A stretch of 64,000 nucleotides of DNA from a virus. How positions within the stretch are numbered: the stretch's first letter is position 1; every line of letters starts with the position of its first letter. A model generated the notes under the pieces. It was not told the origin of the DNA. It saw nothing but the letters and a program-made list of their open reading frames with translations, and made no database searches. The stretch spans positions 1 through 64,000 of the IMG/VR virus record IMGVR_UViG_3300037488_001841. One strand, given 5' to 3'. Below, piece by piece: positions 7,601 through 16,870 of the stretch. The position numbers and the translations under genes were made by a program.

Positions 7601-9738
7601 TAACAATACCACAAAAAGATGGAAGTATATTTGAAGAGGTTGATTGTACAAAAAATATTACGCTGACACCAACAGAAAATCCAACATCAGGTGATATTAA
7701 TAATTCAAGTATAGCTCAGTGGTACTCAATACCTGCAATGGCTTGTAGGAGAGTTCGTATTGCAAGAATAGAACCAAGTGTACCTAAACCACCAACGCCA
7801 CCTCCGGCTCCACCTCCACCTCCATCACCACCTCCGGGACCACCACCACCTCCACCTCCGGGACCACCATCACCACCAACACCACCAACACCACCAGGTC
7901 CTAAACCTGTTAGAAAACCGGACCCACTTAAGAAAGTTAAGGAAGGTATATCAAAAAAGATATTAAGATATTTGTTTAGTGAGTGTGATTATTTTGAGGT
8001 TATAAAGGAAACTAATCCTATGGTTTATGATTCCATTAAGGAAAAAATTAAATATTTTAGTCCTGCTTTCCACTCAACAACACCTGAGGGGTTAAATGCG
8101 AGATTAACTTTCTTAAATCAATGTATGAGACCGGGTCAAACAATTCCGGTTATTGGACCTGATGGTAGACCAAAACATAATGATGCGTTAAATACGTCAT
8201 TTGGGGCTCCACCTGTATTAGTTTTAAGGATTGGTGACTTCTACCACACTAAAATAATACCAAACAATATTAGTATCACTTATGATCCGTTAGTGTTTGA
8301 TATCAACCCTGAGGGTATTGGTGTACAACCTATGATTGCTAAAGTTAGTTTAGGTTTTGATTTTATTGGTGGTAGTGGATTAGCTGGTCCGATAGAACAA
8401 TTACAAAATGCGTTATCGTTTAACTACTATGCAAATACTGAAATTTATGATGAAAGAGCAATAGCGACTGAAGATACTTCAGAGAGGGATGAAAAAATTG
8501 TTGGTAAACTAATTTCAAATGGTTCTGCACCATTAACTGTTGAAAAAATACCAAACGACATCTCTAATAGAGGTGGTCAGGCTATTGGTACGGTGGTAAG
8601 TGCAATTGCTAATACTGAAGGAACTGTTGAAACGGGTGAGATAGATTATGATAACCTCATCGGTGAGTTATCAACTAATACTAAAGAATTCTTTTCAACG
8701 ATATATAATAAATTAAAAAGTATAAAAGACGTTAGTAATTATGGTATTTTACAACTTGTTAATTATAAAACAAAATATTTTGATGGTAATATAAGTGAGT
8801 TTCCTGGTACGGTACCAACACCATTAAAAATTTATGGTAAACCTGATGATGTTGAAAAATTACTTAAAAACCTTGTGGATCAGGCGGTAAAAGATTGTAA
8901 GAATAATTTATCGCCCGTTCTTAGAGTGATTGTTGATAATCCGTTATATTCACCTGTTGCTCAAAGACAAGTAAGAAATAAAATGGAAGAAATTATAACT
9001 ACGAGATATGCTGAAATTAACGACGCGATTATTGGTCCAATAAATGATTTAACAAGTTATCAAGAAAACTTTAACTACACATTTAGAAAAACCGATGTTG
9101 TTGTATCAAAATTTGATGGTATATTATTAGAAAGTGGAGAACCAAAAGTTTATTCTTTAACGGGTGAAAGTGCAACAACAGTTACGGACAAAATATTAAC
9201 TGTGTATACAAATCAAGTGGGTAAAACAATAACAGAATTTTTAGATGTTATGTCTAAAAGATATATTATGAATAATGAGGGTGTTAAATATAACACATCA
9301 ACTAATTTAATGACTTTTCCTGGTAATTGGTTAGATACCTTCTTATATCCTGAATACACAAGATTTTATATGGTTATGTCAGAAATAATGTTAGATGATA
9401 ACAAATATAATTCCTTTATTAATAGTTTAACCTCATTAGAAAAAATAAAATCAAATCCGGATTTGGTAAGTGACTTAACCGAAAGATTCAAAAATTATAG
9501 GTCAAATTGTCAAATGGAAAAATTTGAAGAGGATAAGTTATTTACCGATTATGAGGCAAGTCCGGAATACCAAAAATTCCAAAGTTTTGAAATACTTCCT
9601 TTTGAGGCTAAAGTGGGTTATACTACAAGTAAGGATGTACAAAATTATAATGATGGTGTTAATAGAATTAAGAATTTATATTCAAAACAGAATCTTAACA
9701 ACGATGATAAATACAATGGTAAAGTAAAATTTAATTAA
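4660..9738 (+). CDS. Giant baseplate/tube-cap protein with OmpA-like and polyproline segments
   Basis: This 1692-residue virion protein has no whole-length match I recognise. Two tube-like segments stand out: a middle one around WKIVVDTPSAMN, and a C-terminal one with DFYHTKIIPNNISITYDP and then VSLGFDFIGGSGLAGPIEQL, which resembles the tube-initiator/cap fold (gp48/gp54 type). Between them lies an OmpA-like region (about residues 825-985: FYFDNDYPEG ... IELQGSASAP ... LSKRRINSV), the fold that binds peptidoglycan in bacteria, followed by a proline-rich linker (about 1038-1085) of PPxPP repeats. The gene sits between tape measure and LysM/hub genes, so a central-baseplate role is likely. An 8-mer TATTTATA precedes it. 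Confidence 0.65.
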   Translation: MPESVLSFASSSSFRDTLIARNLAPYQVQGVYTPPPGNVTYEISPLNDSNVVDSPDNLISTNQLSNNLYPLNQWGPDGGFQGKYSVGNLVPVPANEGPYDPNDTQLDLINEFYIDAAYVTNIYGPEGGYKDLVIITDLQLSSHYYLPYYDGVPSNYIPSTYSPYAILFSDNPSGDNGNLSQDSYLAKIGAVELKGYFEDRIAQELIQLTLGSANLSSLQDPFSASMLATGQQPFFTKNWKITVPENPLLAAVSFANRLTGTYFPVSFIPGDYFDDPDPVYSPQTENALNTVNNLTGGALGGVLNKFRSPSEIFLANTGNGQQSVLFKSLEYNLYRPNYDKPPLQQFTSAISNLFGVGPNGGGGYYVGSEEAEPSLITQPANQVAVNYLGVQQGTLVYGPSELGKLFEGNEGKINFGLQAESYSNQGGITGKFVWTSPKYKENAGWKVGPGGDPKIIDGEFNEIQNSYNQNLSTDIEFRGGSILDQTQRIINAADNVGGAARLKHAGNAMNQVSKVFNDGYKEMTKGSQVIAYYDSSTGEDVIGVDGIEVGREYCRVFQKDTPYLTYADLQKTDGITESGRKFNNSVLDNTYNLNIAPIRNPGSTNIVDSKVKKYMFSLENLAWRTSDQPGYTYDDLPTCEKGPNGGRIMWFPPYDISFNEDVRASWNPTKFLGRPEPIYTYANTTRSGSVSWKIVVDTPSAMNTIIEKQLANRPAKEVDSIIDSFFAGCVKYDIYDLAAKFNTIPTSELYTYQQLLNEPRLTEEELGSIYSNISKDKSTDIGNKGDGNAGGGDTRLVGDENDDNDTLETDENEKVDITSIEKFIDYSFYFDNDYPEGQYSEAVTASQPYDYWYNQYLSVKGTKYITNPPEYVYVGTKKYENKSVIQKFYNDIIIGNYQTIQTDFLNKLKEIIIEKNGSVKIELQGSASAPAKINYNRNLSKRRINSVTQWFRNQTIGDKTIAALESEGKITFIENSNGEEITIPQKDGSIFEEVDCTKNITLTPTENPTSGDINNSSIAQWYSIPAMACRRVRIARIEPSVPKPPTPPPAPPPPPSPPPGPPPPPPPGPPSPPTPPTPPGPKPVRKPDPLKKVKEGISKKILRYLFSECDYFEVIKETNPMVYDSIKEKIKYFSPAFHSTTPEGLNARLTFLNQCMRPGQTIPVIGPDGRPKHNDALNTSFGAPPVLVLRIGDFYHTKIIPNNISITYDPLVFDINPEGIGVQPMIAKVSLGFDFIGGSGLAGPIEQLQNALSFNYYANTEIYDERAIATEDTSERDEKIVGKLISNGSAPLTVEKIPNDISNRGGQAIGTVVSAIANTEGTVETGEIDYDNLIGELSTNTKEFFSTIYNKLKSIKDVSNYGILQLVNYKTKYFDGNISEFPGTVPTPLKIYGKPDDVEKLLKNLVDQAVKDCKNNLSPVLRVIVDNPLYSPVAQRQVRNKMEEIITTRYAEINDAIIGPINDLTSYQENFNYTFRKTDVVVSKFDGILLESGEPKVYSLTGESATTVTDKILTVYTNQVGKTITEFLDVMSKRYIMNNEGVKYNTSTNLMTFPGNWLDTFLYPEYTRFYMVMSEIMLDDNKYNSFINSLTSLEKIKSNPDLVSDLTERFKNYRSNCQMEKFEEDKLFTDYEASPEYQKFQSFEILPFEAKVGYTTSKDVQNYNDGVNRIKNLYSKQNLNNDDKYNGKVKFN

Positions 9739-9739
9739 A

Positions 9740-10063
9740 ATGCAGTTACAGTATTATAATAGATATAGTCCATTTTTAGTTAACGGAGAACAAACCGTGG
9801 TTCCGTATATTAATTTACCTGCAAAATCATCAGACAAAAGGTACATTTATAAAGTTGGAATTTCAAGATTGGATAAAGTATCACAACAACATTATAACTC
9901 ACCATTTTTTGGTTGGTTAATATTACAAGCAAACCCCCAATATACAGGGTTTGAGTTTAACATACCTGATGGGGCTGTATTGACTATTCCATATCCATTA
10001 CTAACTTCATTACAGGATTATAAAAACGAATTAGACAATTACACATTCTATTATGGTAAATAA
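9740..10063 (+). CDS. LysM-like baseplate protein (gp53/gpX-like)
   Basis: The 107-residue protein has a LysM-like core: YKVGISRLDKVSQQHYNSPF, then GWLILQANPQ and an ending DGAVLTIPYPL. This follows the 'start on time - short helix - NP - G..L.IP' pattern of LysM and of small baseplate proteins such as P2 gpX and the LysM part of T4 gp53. It starts 2 bases after the preceding gene and overlaps the hub gene by 11 bases, so the three are translationally linked. In phages this domain usually connects wedge to hub or tube rather than binding cell wall. The assignment is by motif and context. Confidence 0.65.
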   Translation: MQLQYYNRYSPFLVNGEQTVVPYINLPAKSSDKRYIYKVGISRLDKVSQQHYNSPFFGWLILQANPQYTGFEFNIPDGAVLTIPYPLLTSLQDYKNELDNYTFYYGK

Positions 10064-13000
10064 CGGGGAAAATATATTAGTTGAATTTGACTACCAAAAC
10101 ATATCAGTTATTGACCCAAACAAAGTTATTGACGAAGAAGGTAGACCAAAAGAACGACTTATAGATCACGAAAATCTTGTGTTCTATGCGAATTTGGAAT
10201 GTACGGTTTTACCGAGAACTAAATTGGCTTTGGGGGTTCCATTAAATGAATCCGTTAAAACTATATCGGTAGGAAGAATAAACTTCTTAAATCCTGGTTT
10301 CAAAAAGTTTTTGGATAATGGATGGTCGGATGAATTAACGGGTAAGAATACATTAAAAGGTGAGGGTGTTAATCAACCGAGAAAATCGGTAAGTGTTAGT
10401 CCTGACAAACCTGATGATTTTTATTTTAGTCAAAGTTTAGTTTCTAACGGGGTTCCTGGTGCTGTTGATAATGGTTTATTAGGGATTACACAAATAAACT
10501 ATACTTGTGGTTTGGATTTTGTTCCTACTATTGATATAACACTTGAAGATGTTAAAGGTAGATCTTTATTTGAGGGGGGTAATAATTCTCCTTACGCGGC
10601 TTTCTTCCAATTCCCATATCCATTATTTTATTTAACAATAAAAGGTTATTTGGGTAAGGCGGTTAGATTACCATTAATGTTAGAAAAATTCGGATCATCT
10701 TTTGATCCAAGTACCGGTAATTTTAGAGTTAGGTTAGAAATGAAGACATATAAGTATACAATTATGTCTCATGTTAGTTTTGGGGCAATGATGGGGACTC
10801 CATTAATGTATAAGTCAATTGTTTCTACAAACCAAACAAAACCTAACAATAGTACTAATGACTCAACCTCAGTTGTAAAAACATTTGCGAGTGAGGGGTA
10901 TCAGAAAATGAAAGAGTTGTACTCTGAATATAAATCAAAAGGTTTAATTGATGATAATTTTCCTGAAATAACGATACAACAATTAAAATATAGATTAGAT
11001 AGGTTTATTAAAAACATTCTAGATAGTTTTAAAAAAACTAATTTAAATGTATTAAACAATTTAAATGATTATGAAACTCAATTAACGGAATATGAGGGTA
11101 ATGTATTTCTTTATACTCCGGATTCTTGGGCGAAAACAAATTTAGATCAAACTAATGTTTATATTCTTAATGATAGTGGTGAATATGTGTATCAATGGAA
11201 GAAAGAATATAGAGATGATCGGGCAAAACAAGTTGCTCCATTTAATGAACTTAATGGTTTAATCACAAGATTTAATCTTGCTTTAGCAAATAATAAAACT
11301 CTTGGAAAAAATCAACCTGATTATATCCCAAATAAAATTGATATAAATAGTTGTATTACTAAGGCGAAGTTTAGTGATATTAATATAAGTAAAACATATT
11401 ATATTAGAACAAATAAAGAATTACCTGGTAATCCATCTGAAGTTTTGGCGTTTACAAAAACATTAGAGATAGAATTCCAAAAGAACAAAAACTTTCAATT
11501 TGAAGGAAAAGGATATTTTATGGATTTTACAAAGAAAATCCAACAAAAGTATCAAACTGCAAGACAATCAATTGAGGAAAATTTAACTGCACAATTGGCG
11601 GATCAAATGAGTGATACCTCATCAGGAATTGGGTTCGCACCAACTATGAGAAATATTCTTGCGGTGTTCTTTGCTCAAGGTGAAGCGTTTTTACGTTTAA
11701 TGGATGATGTCCACACTAAAGCGTGGAATTTAAGGGAAGACCCATATCGTAAAGATGCGGTGTTTGGAAGTAACTCAACGGTACCAAGTGTTGATATAAA
11801 AGGTGACGGTATAGAAAATACTCCAATTTATCCTTGGCCTCAATTAATTGTTGAGAATACAAAGAATGATGGTGGTGAAAAATATGAATTAAAATATCCT
11901 GGTGACCCTGTTTTATCAAGTAAGTTGAAAGCGTTTATTCCTGAAATATGGCCTGAGGTAGAATTTGTTGAAGAGTTTATTAAAGGTTATACGGAAAGAG
12001 AATTACCAATCCCCGATCCTGAATATACAAATAATGGTTTAACAAGGCCAAATAGATTAAGTTTCAATGCTATTGAATTCCCAATTAATAATCAAGTATT
12101 TCAAAATACGGAAGAAGTTAAGTTTTTTTACGAAATTTATGAAAGATTAATGTTAAATTCTTTCTATAGTTTAATGAGTAGAGATTCGGCTAAAATTTAC
12201 AACATGGGATTTTATTCTGCTGAAGCTGAGGTTACGAACATTATAAAGGCGTTGAGTGATGATAACCCATATTTAACAAAAAAATTAAAGGAATATAATA
12301 TAAACTCTCAAGTTTATTTGGGTTTCCTAAGACATATTTCTAACCAAGGTGAAGGTCAATCTTGGCAAAACTTTATTAGAGGTGAGTTTAATACAACATA
12401 TATTAAAAATGAATCAACCAATCCTTTTGAACTTTTAGATGGTAAGATATTGGACAATGAAATATCACAACCAAACGTTGGTTTAGAAAATAGTGAATTA
12501 GTTGAAAAATATATTGGTGTTGATAATGTTCCTGAAACATATGGTATATGTGATTTATATCCATTAACCAATTTAACTTGGGATAAAAATTATTTGGCAA
12601 ATGGAACAATATTACAGAATAGTGAATCTGTGTATAAAACTTCGGATGTATTAAAATATAATTTAAATAACAAATCAATTGTTAATTTTAATGAAAATCA
12701 GGTTATAAAACCAATTACTAACTTTAATTATGCTAATAGTGTTTTTGATCAAACAGTTTTTACGACTTTCTTAAAAACATTCTACCAAAATAGAGAAATA
12801 AAAAATCAATTCATTACTGAGGGTAATATTTTTTATAAAAACTATAATGGTAATTTAATTGCGGATCAGACGACATCTATGTTGAATACCCCCTATTTTA
12901 TAAATGCAATCCAAAAAGGAGTTTATAATTTTAGGTATAATAGTGGTGATCTTGCTCCGTATAAATTGGCGGCATATTTGTTTTTAAATAGTTTACCTTT

Positions 13001-16000
13001 AGCAACATTAAAAGAAAGATATAAATTAGTTGATGATACAAACAACACAACAAATGAGTTGAGTTATATAATGTCAACAATTAAGAAATTTGGTGTGGTT
13101 CATAAATTACCATATGCTTGGGTTTTAAAATATGGTTCACTTTGGCACAGATATAAAACTTGGGTTGATACGGGAAATGACATATTAAGTGATGTATGGA
13201 AAGATTTTAATTATTCATATAACTATGACCCTATTAATAGTGCGACAACTAAAACATATGATGTTACGATTAATGGCGTACCTCAAGAAATAGTATTACA
13301 AGACAACTTAACTACAACTGTTGCTGGTAGTAATTACACTAAAACTGTTATAAACAATGGGTTCTACCCTAAAACCTTGGATGACTTCAATGTGTTTTAT
13401 CAAGGGAGAATGTTATTTGATGCGATGGTTCAAATTGGGGGGACCTGTGCGATTGTTAATGGAAATCAATTAGAAGTATTAACAATAAATGCGAATGAGA
13501 TTATTGATGGTATGGTAATATCTGGTACAGGATTACAATATAATACAACAATAGTTTCACAAGTAAGTGGTACAACAGGAGGTGCTGGTAGATATAATAT
13601 AATACCTAATCAAGTGCCAAACGGAACAACAATAACCCTAAATCAATTAGGACCTACATTAAACTTTATTATTACAAACCCTAATTCAATTGGATATACA
13701 AATCCCGAAGTACAATTAGCGTTAGATACGAAACTATCTATGGTTAAAACAACTGATTCAGTTATTAATAAAGCCATTGGTTTTGATCCTTTTGTTGTTA
13801 ATAGGTCTTTAAGTTTAACTCCTTGGTCTTGTTATGTAAAAACAACTGATCCTGCCTTTGTTTATCCTTTACCTTCATTTGGGGGGTTAGTGAATCAAAC
13901 AAAAGATGAATGTTTTAATATTAATGGTACTATAAAAACAGAAGTTGTTAATAATCCGGCAATGTATAATGGTTCGGTAAGATTATTTTGGAAAGCACCT
14001 AACTACGGATACTACGATAATAGTAAGGTGGTCTCACCAGAGCCTGATAGTTACTTAAAAGAAATTTACAATAGTGGTACAACACAACAGAATTTCTCTA
14101 TTAATGGAGATGTTAATGACTACTCCAAATTGGATGAAATGTTTACAACTTTTGATAAAGATGCATTAGATATATTGGAAATTGAATTTTTAAATTTTAG
14201 TAGATCGGTTTATGATTATGACACTTTAATTACTTCTATTAACGAAAATGAAACGGAAAGTGAGAAATCATATAAAAATTTCCAAATGTTAATGAGAATG
14301 ATGATGAAGGTTCCAACACCAACATCAACAGTGGATAATACAATTGTGGAGGAAATACAAAATAGTCAAATTAAATCTTTTAAAACATATTTATCTGGTT
14401 TTATGAATTATGAGGTTGTTATGAAATATGGTAACCCATCTAATTTTAATAAAAAATTATTTTATACGTTCTCCAACAAATATATAGAAGATCCATATGT
14501 GTATCAGGGATATAAACAATCATCACCTAATACATTACCAACCGCAACACAAAGTCCTGTAACATTGGCTCAATCAAAGGCTAATAATCCTCAAACATGG
14601 AAAACGTTAGAGACATATGTTGGATTTTCTGAAATACCACAATTACAATATAAAAATACCGGTTCATATATAACGGATTTCTTTATTGATTTGGATGTAC
14701 AATTTAATGAAAAGAATGTAATACAGTTTGCTCCGATTATAAAAATTTATGCGACTCAAAAACTTAAAAATAATAATATTACAAGAAGTGAGTTTTACTC
14801 ATTAATGAATGATTATTTAAATAAAAATGAGGATTATATTGATACTGTTCTTGATTTGGAATTAACAAGATTGAGAAATAAATTACCGAATGTTATTGTA
14901 ACTCCGGATAGAACAAGTGTAAAATCTGATTTACAGGGGGAACAAAGTAGATACGAACTTTGGGATACATTCAAATCTATAAACGATAAGTTTATTTCGG
15001 GTAATGATTACAAAACTAAAACATTATTTGAGGATATATTATTATTTGATAGAGCAAGTAGGGATGTGGGTCAAAAAATTTATGCTGACATTTTTAAGGT
15101 AAAAGATTTAATTGAGTATGGTAAGTACAGTAATACTATGTTAGATATGGTTACCACAATTTTAACTGAAAATAATTTTACTTATTTTACTATGCCGGCA
15201 TATGCTAATTTTTATAACGTACAAGACGCTAGTAAAAACCCAACACCAAATCCTGAGGGAACTTTAGAGTTTGCTAATTCGTTATTTGGTACATTTCTAA
15301 GTTTGGATTATAGAGATACAACTTCAAAGTTTTTATGTTTATATGCTAACAAACCTAGTGAACATTTGGCGTTAAATGATAATGTGGATTATCGTTTTAG
15401 GGATGATGCGTTTGATTTAAGAAGGGCAAGTGACAATCCATTACTTGATAATCTAAATGGAAAAACAGATTGGGACAAATCAAATAAAGTTGTTGGATTT
15501 AATGTGGACATTGGACCTCAAAACCAACAAATATTCAAACAGTTTGACATTTCTCAAGATCCTGGTATGCCAACAACGGAGTCGTTAGAGGTATTAAACC
15601 AAATGGCAAACTTGAATCGTAATAGAAGTGAATCAACACAGAGTGTTTCGTTATATAATCTTTATAGAAATAGAAGTTATAAGTGTAACATTGATATGTT
15701 AGGTAATGCAATGATTCAACCGATGATGTACTTCAATTTAAGAAATGTTCCTATGTTTAGTGGTCCATATATGATTTTAAAGGTATCACATAGAATAAGT
15801 GAAAATGGGTTTGATACAGAATTTGAAGGTCAAAGACAACCATTTTATAGTATACCGGCAATAGATAAATTTTTACAATCTTTAAGTACTAAAATTTTAG
15901 AAACAATACGGGAACAAATTGTAAAAGAAGAAACAGCATTACTTGAATCTGAAAGTAATATTTTACAAGAACAAAGTGACATTATTAATAATGCAAATAA

Positions 16001-16598
16001 CGGTAATGGATTATTAACAACTAACCAAAACTGTTCGGATAAATTAAATAGTTCTTATGTGAGTTATACAAATGAAACTCCGATTAAAACAACATTAACT
16101 TTAAAAAATGCCATTGATATAATAAAAGTTGAAATGAATAACGCTAATATAACAACAAACAATCAAACATTAATGTTGGCATTTTTATTCTCTGTCATGT
16201 ATATTGATTCGTATAAATCCGATAAATTTGAGGCATATGGTCATAATTATGGATCAATAAGATTAGATGTTTCTTATGGAGGAGCGGCTTCTCTTATGGA
16301 GAATAAGTACTATTGTGTTAATCAAGGTACTACCCAAAATATACCTCTTGCTACTTTTAGCACTGATAGTGCGTTTATTAGATTTGCCATTACCAAATTT
16401 AAAGAAAAACTTTCTTATATACAAAATCAACCATTATCAACTGAAGATGAACAAATAAAGGCTTTATCAAAAACATTCATATTAAGGTGGCCTGTTAACC
16501 AACCTGATAATGTATATGAAAAAATGACCGAACAAGATAAAAAAACAGTAGAGAATAAATTCAGGAAGGCATTTGATATTGTTAAATCAATAAACTAA
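10053..16598 (+). CDS. Giant baseplate hub protein (gp27/gpD-like) with extra domains
   Basis: The 2181-residue protein has an N-terminal part with LVFYANLECTVLPRT and ITQINYTCGLDFVPTIDITL. Near residues 1876-1930 it has YKCNIDMLGNAMIQPMMYF followed by SGPYMILKVSHRI, typical of the hub domain of gp27/late-control D proteins (Ig/OB-like ring that caps the tube). About residues 1124-1202 match the small beta domain common in phage fibres, with ISGTGLQYNTTI and GGAGRYNI. The last ~170 residues (FEAYGHNYGSIRLD ... YYCVN ... PLATFSTDSAFIRFAI) look like a compact helical enzyme-type domain, possibly of the glucosaminidase/lysozyme group; this last point is weak. It probably replaces gp27 plus gp5. 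Confidence 0.68.
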   Translation: MVNNGENILVEFDYQNISVIDPNKVIDEEGRPKERLIDHENLVFYANLECTVLPRTKLALGVPLNESVKTISVGRINFLNPGFKKFLDNGWSDELTGKNTLKGEGVNQPRKSVSVSPDKPDDFYFSQSLVSNGVPGAVDNGLLGITQINYTCGLDFVPTIDITLEDVKGRSLFEGGNNSPYAAFFQFPYPLFYLTIKGYLGKAVRLPLMLEKFGSSFDPSTGNFRVRLEMKTYKYTIMSHVSFGAMMGTPLMYKSIVSTNQTKPNNSTNDSTSVVKTFASEGYQKMKELYSEYKSKGLIDDNFPEITIQQLKYRLDRFIKNILDSFKKTNLNVLNNLNDYETQLTEYEGNVFLYTPDSWAKTNLDQTNVYILNDSGEYVYQWKKEYRDDRAKQVAPFNELNGLITRFNLALANNKTLGKNQPDYIPNKIDINSCITKAKFSDINISKTYYIRTNKELPGNPSEVLAFTKTLEIEFQKNKNFQFEGKGYFMDFTKKIQQKYQTARQSIEENLTAQLADQMSDTSSGIGFAPTMRNILAVFFAQGEAFLRLMDDVHTKAWNLREDPYRKDAVFGSNSTVPSVDIKGDGIENTPIYPWPQLIVENTKNDGGEKYELKYPGDPVLSSKLKAFIPEIWPEVEFVEEFIKGYTERELPIPDPEYTNNGLTRPNRLSFNAIEFPINNQVFQNTEEVKFFYEIYERLMLNSFYSLMSRDSAKIYNMGFYSAEAEVTNIIKALSDDNPYLTKKLKEYNINSQVYLGFLRHISNQGEGQSWQNFIRGEFNTTYIKNESTNPFELLDGKILDNEISQPNVGLENSELVEKYIGVDNVPETYGICDLYPLTNLTWDKNYLANGTILQNSESVYKTSDVLKYNLNNKSIVNFNENQVIKPITNFNYANSVFDQTVFTTFLKTFYQNREIKNQFITEGNIFYKNYNGNLIADQTTSMLNTPYFINAIQKGVYNFRYNSGDLAPYKLAAYLFLNSLPLATLKERYKLVDDTNNTTNELSYIMSTIKKFGVVHKLPYAWVLKYGSLWHRYKTWVDTGNDILSDVWKDFNYSYNYDPINSATTKTYDVTINGVPQEIVLQDNLTTTVAGSNYTKTVINNGFYPKTLDDFNVFYQGRMLFDAMVQIGGTCAIVNGNQLEVLTINANEIIDGMVISGTGLQYNTTIVSQVSGTTGGAGRYNIIPNQVPNGTTITLNQLGPTLNFIITNPNSIGYTNPEVQLALDTKLSMVKTTDSVINKAIGFDPFVVNRSLSLTPWSCYVKTTDPAFVYPLPSFGGLVNQTKDECFNINGTIKTEVVNNPAMYNGSVRLFWKAPNYGYYDNSKVVSPEPDSYLKEIYNSGTTQQNFSINGDVNDYSKLDEMFTTFDKDALDILEIEFLNFSRSVYDYDTLITSINENETESEKSYKNFQMLMRMMMKVPTPTSTVDNTIVEEIQNSQIKSFKTYLSGFMNYEVVMKYGNPSNFNKKLFYTFSNKYIEDPYVYQGYKQSSPNTLPTATQSPVTLAQSKANNPQTWKTLETYVGFSEIPQLQYKNTGSYITDFFIDLDVQFNEKNVIQFAPIIKIYATQKLKNNNITRSEFYSLMNDYLNKNEDYIDTVLDLELTRLRNKLPNVIVTPDRTSVKSDLQGEQSRYELWDTFKSINDKFISGNDYKTKTLFEDILLFDRASRDVGQKIYADIFKVKDLIEYGKYSNTMLDMVTTILTENNFTYFTMPAYANFYNVQDASKNPTPNPEGTLEFANSLFGTFLSLDYRDTTSKFLCLYANKPSEHLALNDNVDYRFRDDAFDLRRASDNPLLDNLNGKTDWDKSNKVVGFNVDIGPQNQQIFKQFDISQDPGMPTTESLEVLNQMANLNRNRSESTQSVSLYNLYRNRSYKCNIDMLGNAMIQPMMYFNLRNVPMFSGPYMILKVSHRISENGFDTEFEGQRQPFYSIPAIDKFLQSLSTKILETIREQIVKEETALLESESNILQEQSDIINNANNGNGLLTTNQNCSDKLNSSYVSYTNETPIKTTLTLKNAIDIIKVEMNNANITTNNQTLMLAFLFSVMYIDSYKSDKFEAYGHNYGSIRLDVSYGGAASLMENKYYCVNQGTTQNIPLATFSTDSAFIRFAITKFKEKLSYIQNQPLSTEDEQIKALSKTFILRWPVNQPDNVYEKMTEQDKKTVENKFRKAFDIVKSIN

Positions 16599-16620
16599 CA
16601 AAATGTTTTTTTTTGTTTTA
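16597..16620 (+). terminator. Weak hairpin with T tract after hub gene
   Basis: AACAAAA (16597-16603) can pair with TTTTGTT (16611-16617) across a T-rich loop. The stem is A-T-rich, so termination may be partial. It separates the baseplate transcript from the TATTTATA motif of the next gene. Confidence 0.35.
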
Positions 16621-16625
16621 TTAGA

Positions 16626-16640
16626 TATTTATAATAAAAA
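16626..16640 (+). promoter_or_regulatory. TATTTATA motif, candidate phage promoter
   Basis: TATTTATAATAAAAA again, 11 bases from the end of the 8-mer to the ATG at 16645. Confidence 0.48.
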
Positions 16641-16644
16641 AACT

Positions 16645-16869
16645 ATGAGCACAAAATTAATTTTAGACAACTATCTTGGTAAGAATACCAGAATGTCAGA
16701 GAAAGATGCGGGTAACGGATTTAAAGAGGTATGTGATTTAGATACCGGAGATTGTTATACAATAAGAATGAAAGATGGATTAATTGAGCGTGTGGATAAT
16801 ACAATGAACACACATAAAAAAATCCAAGTTGAAACTAAAAGTGGAATTAAACAATTATTAAACGGTTAA
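16645..16869 (+). CDS. Small protein of unknown function (74 aa)
   Basis: Not recognised. The ATG at 16645 is chosen because it follows an A-rich context; an in-frame ATG at 16603 would add a Phe/Leu-rich 14-residue leader encoded by the T-rich hairpin region and would place the TATTTATA motif inside the gene. The protein (MSTKLILDNYLGKNTRMSEK...) has two short DxxTGDCYTIRMKDG strands that suggest a small beta fold. It is followed after one base by the Pro/Ala-rich gene, so the two form one unit between the hub and the SSB genes. Confidence 0.6.
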   Translation: MSTKLILDNYLGKNTRMSEKDAGNGFKEVCDLDTGDCYTIRMKDGLIERVDNTMNTHKKIQVETKSGIKQLLNG

Positions 16870-16870
16870 A

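Noticed and set aside
7778-7966. His/Leu-rich + strand frame over the polyproline linker
   Set aside because: It is an out-of-frame reading of CCN-rich codons inside the 1692-residue gene, with no own start context.
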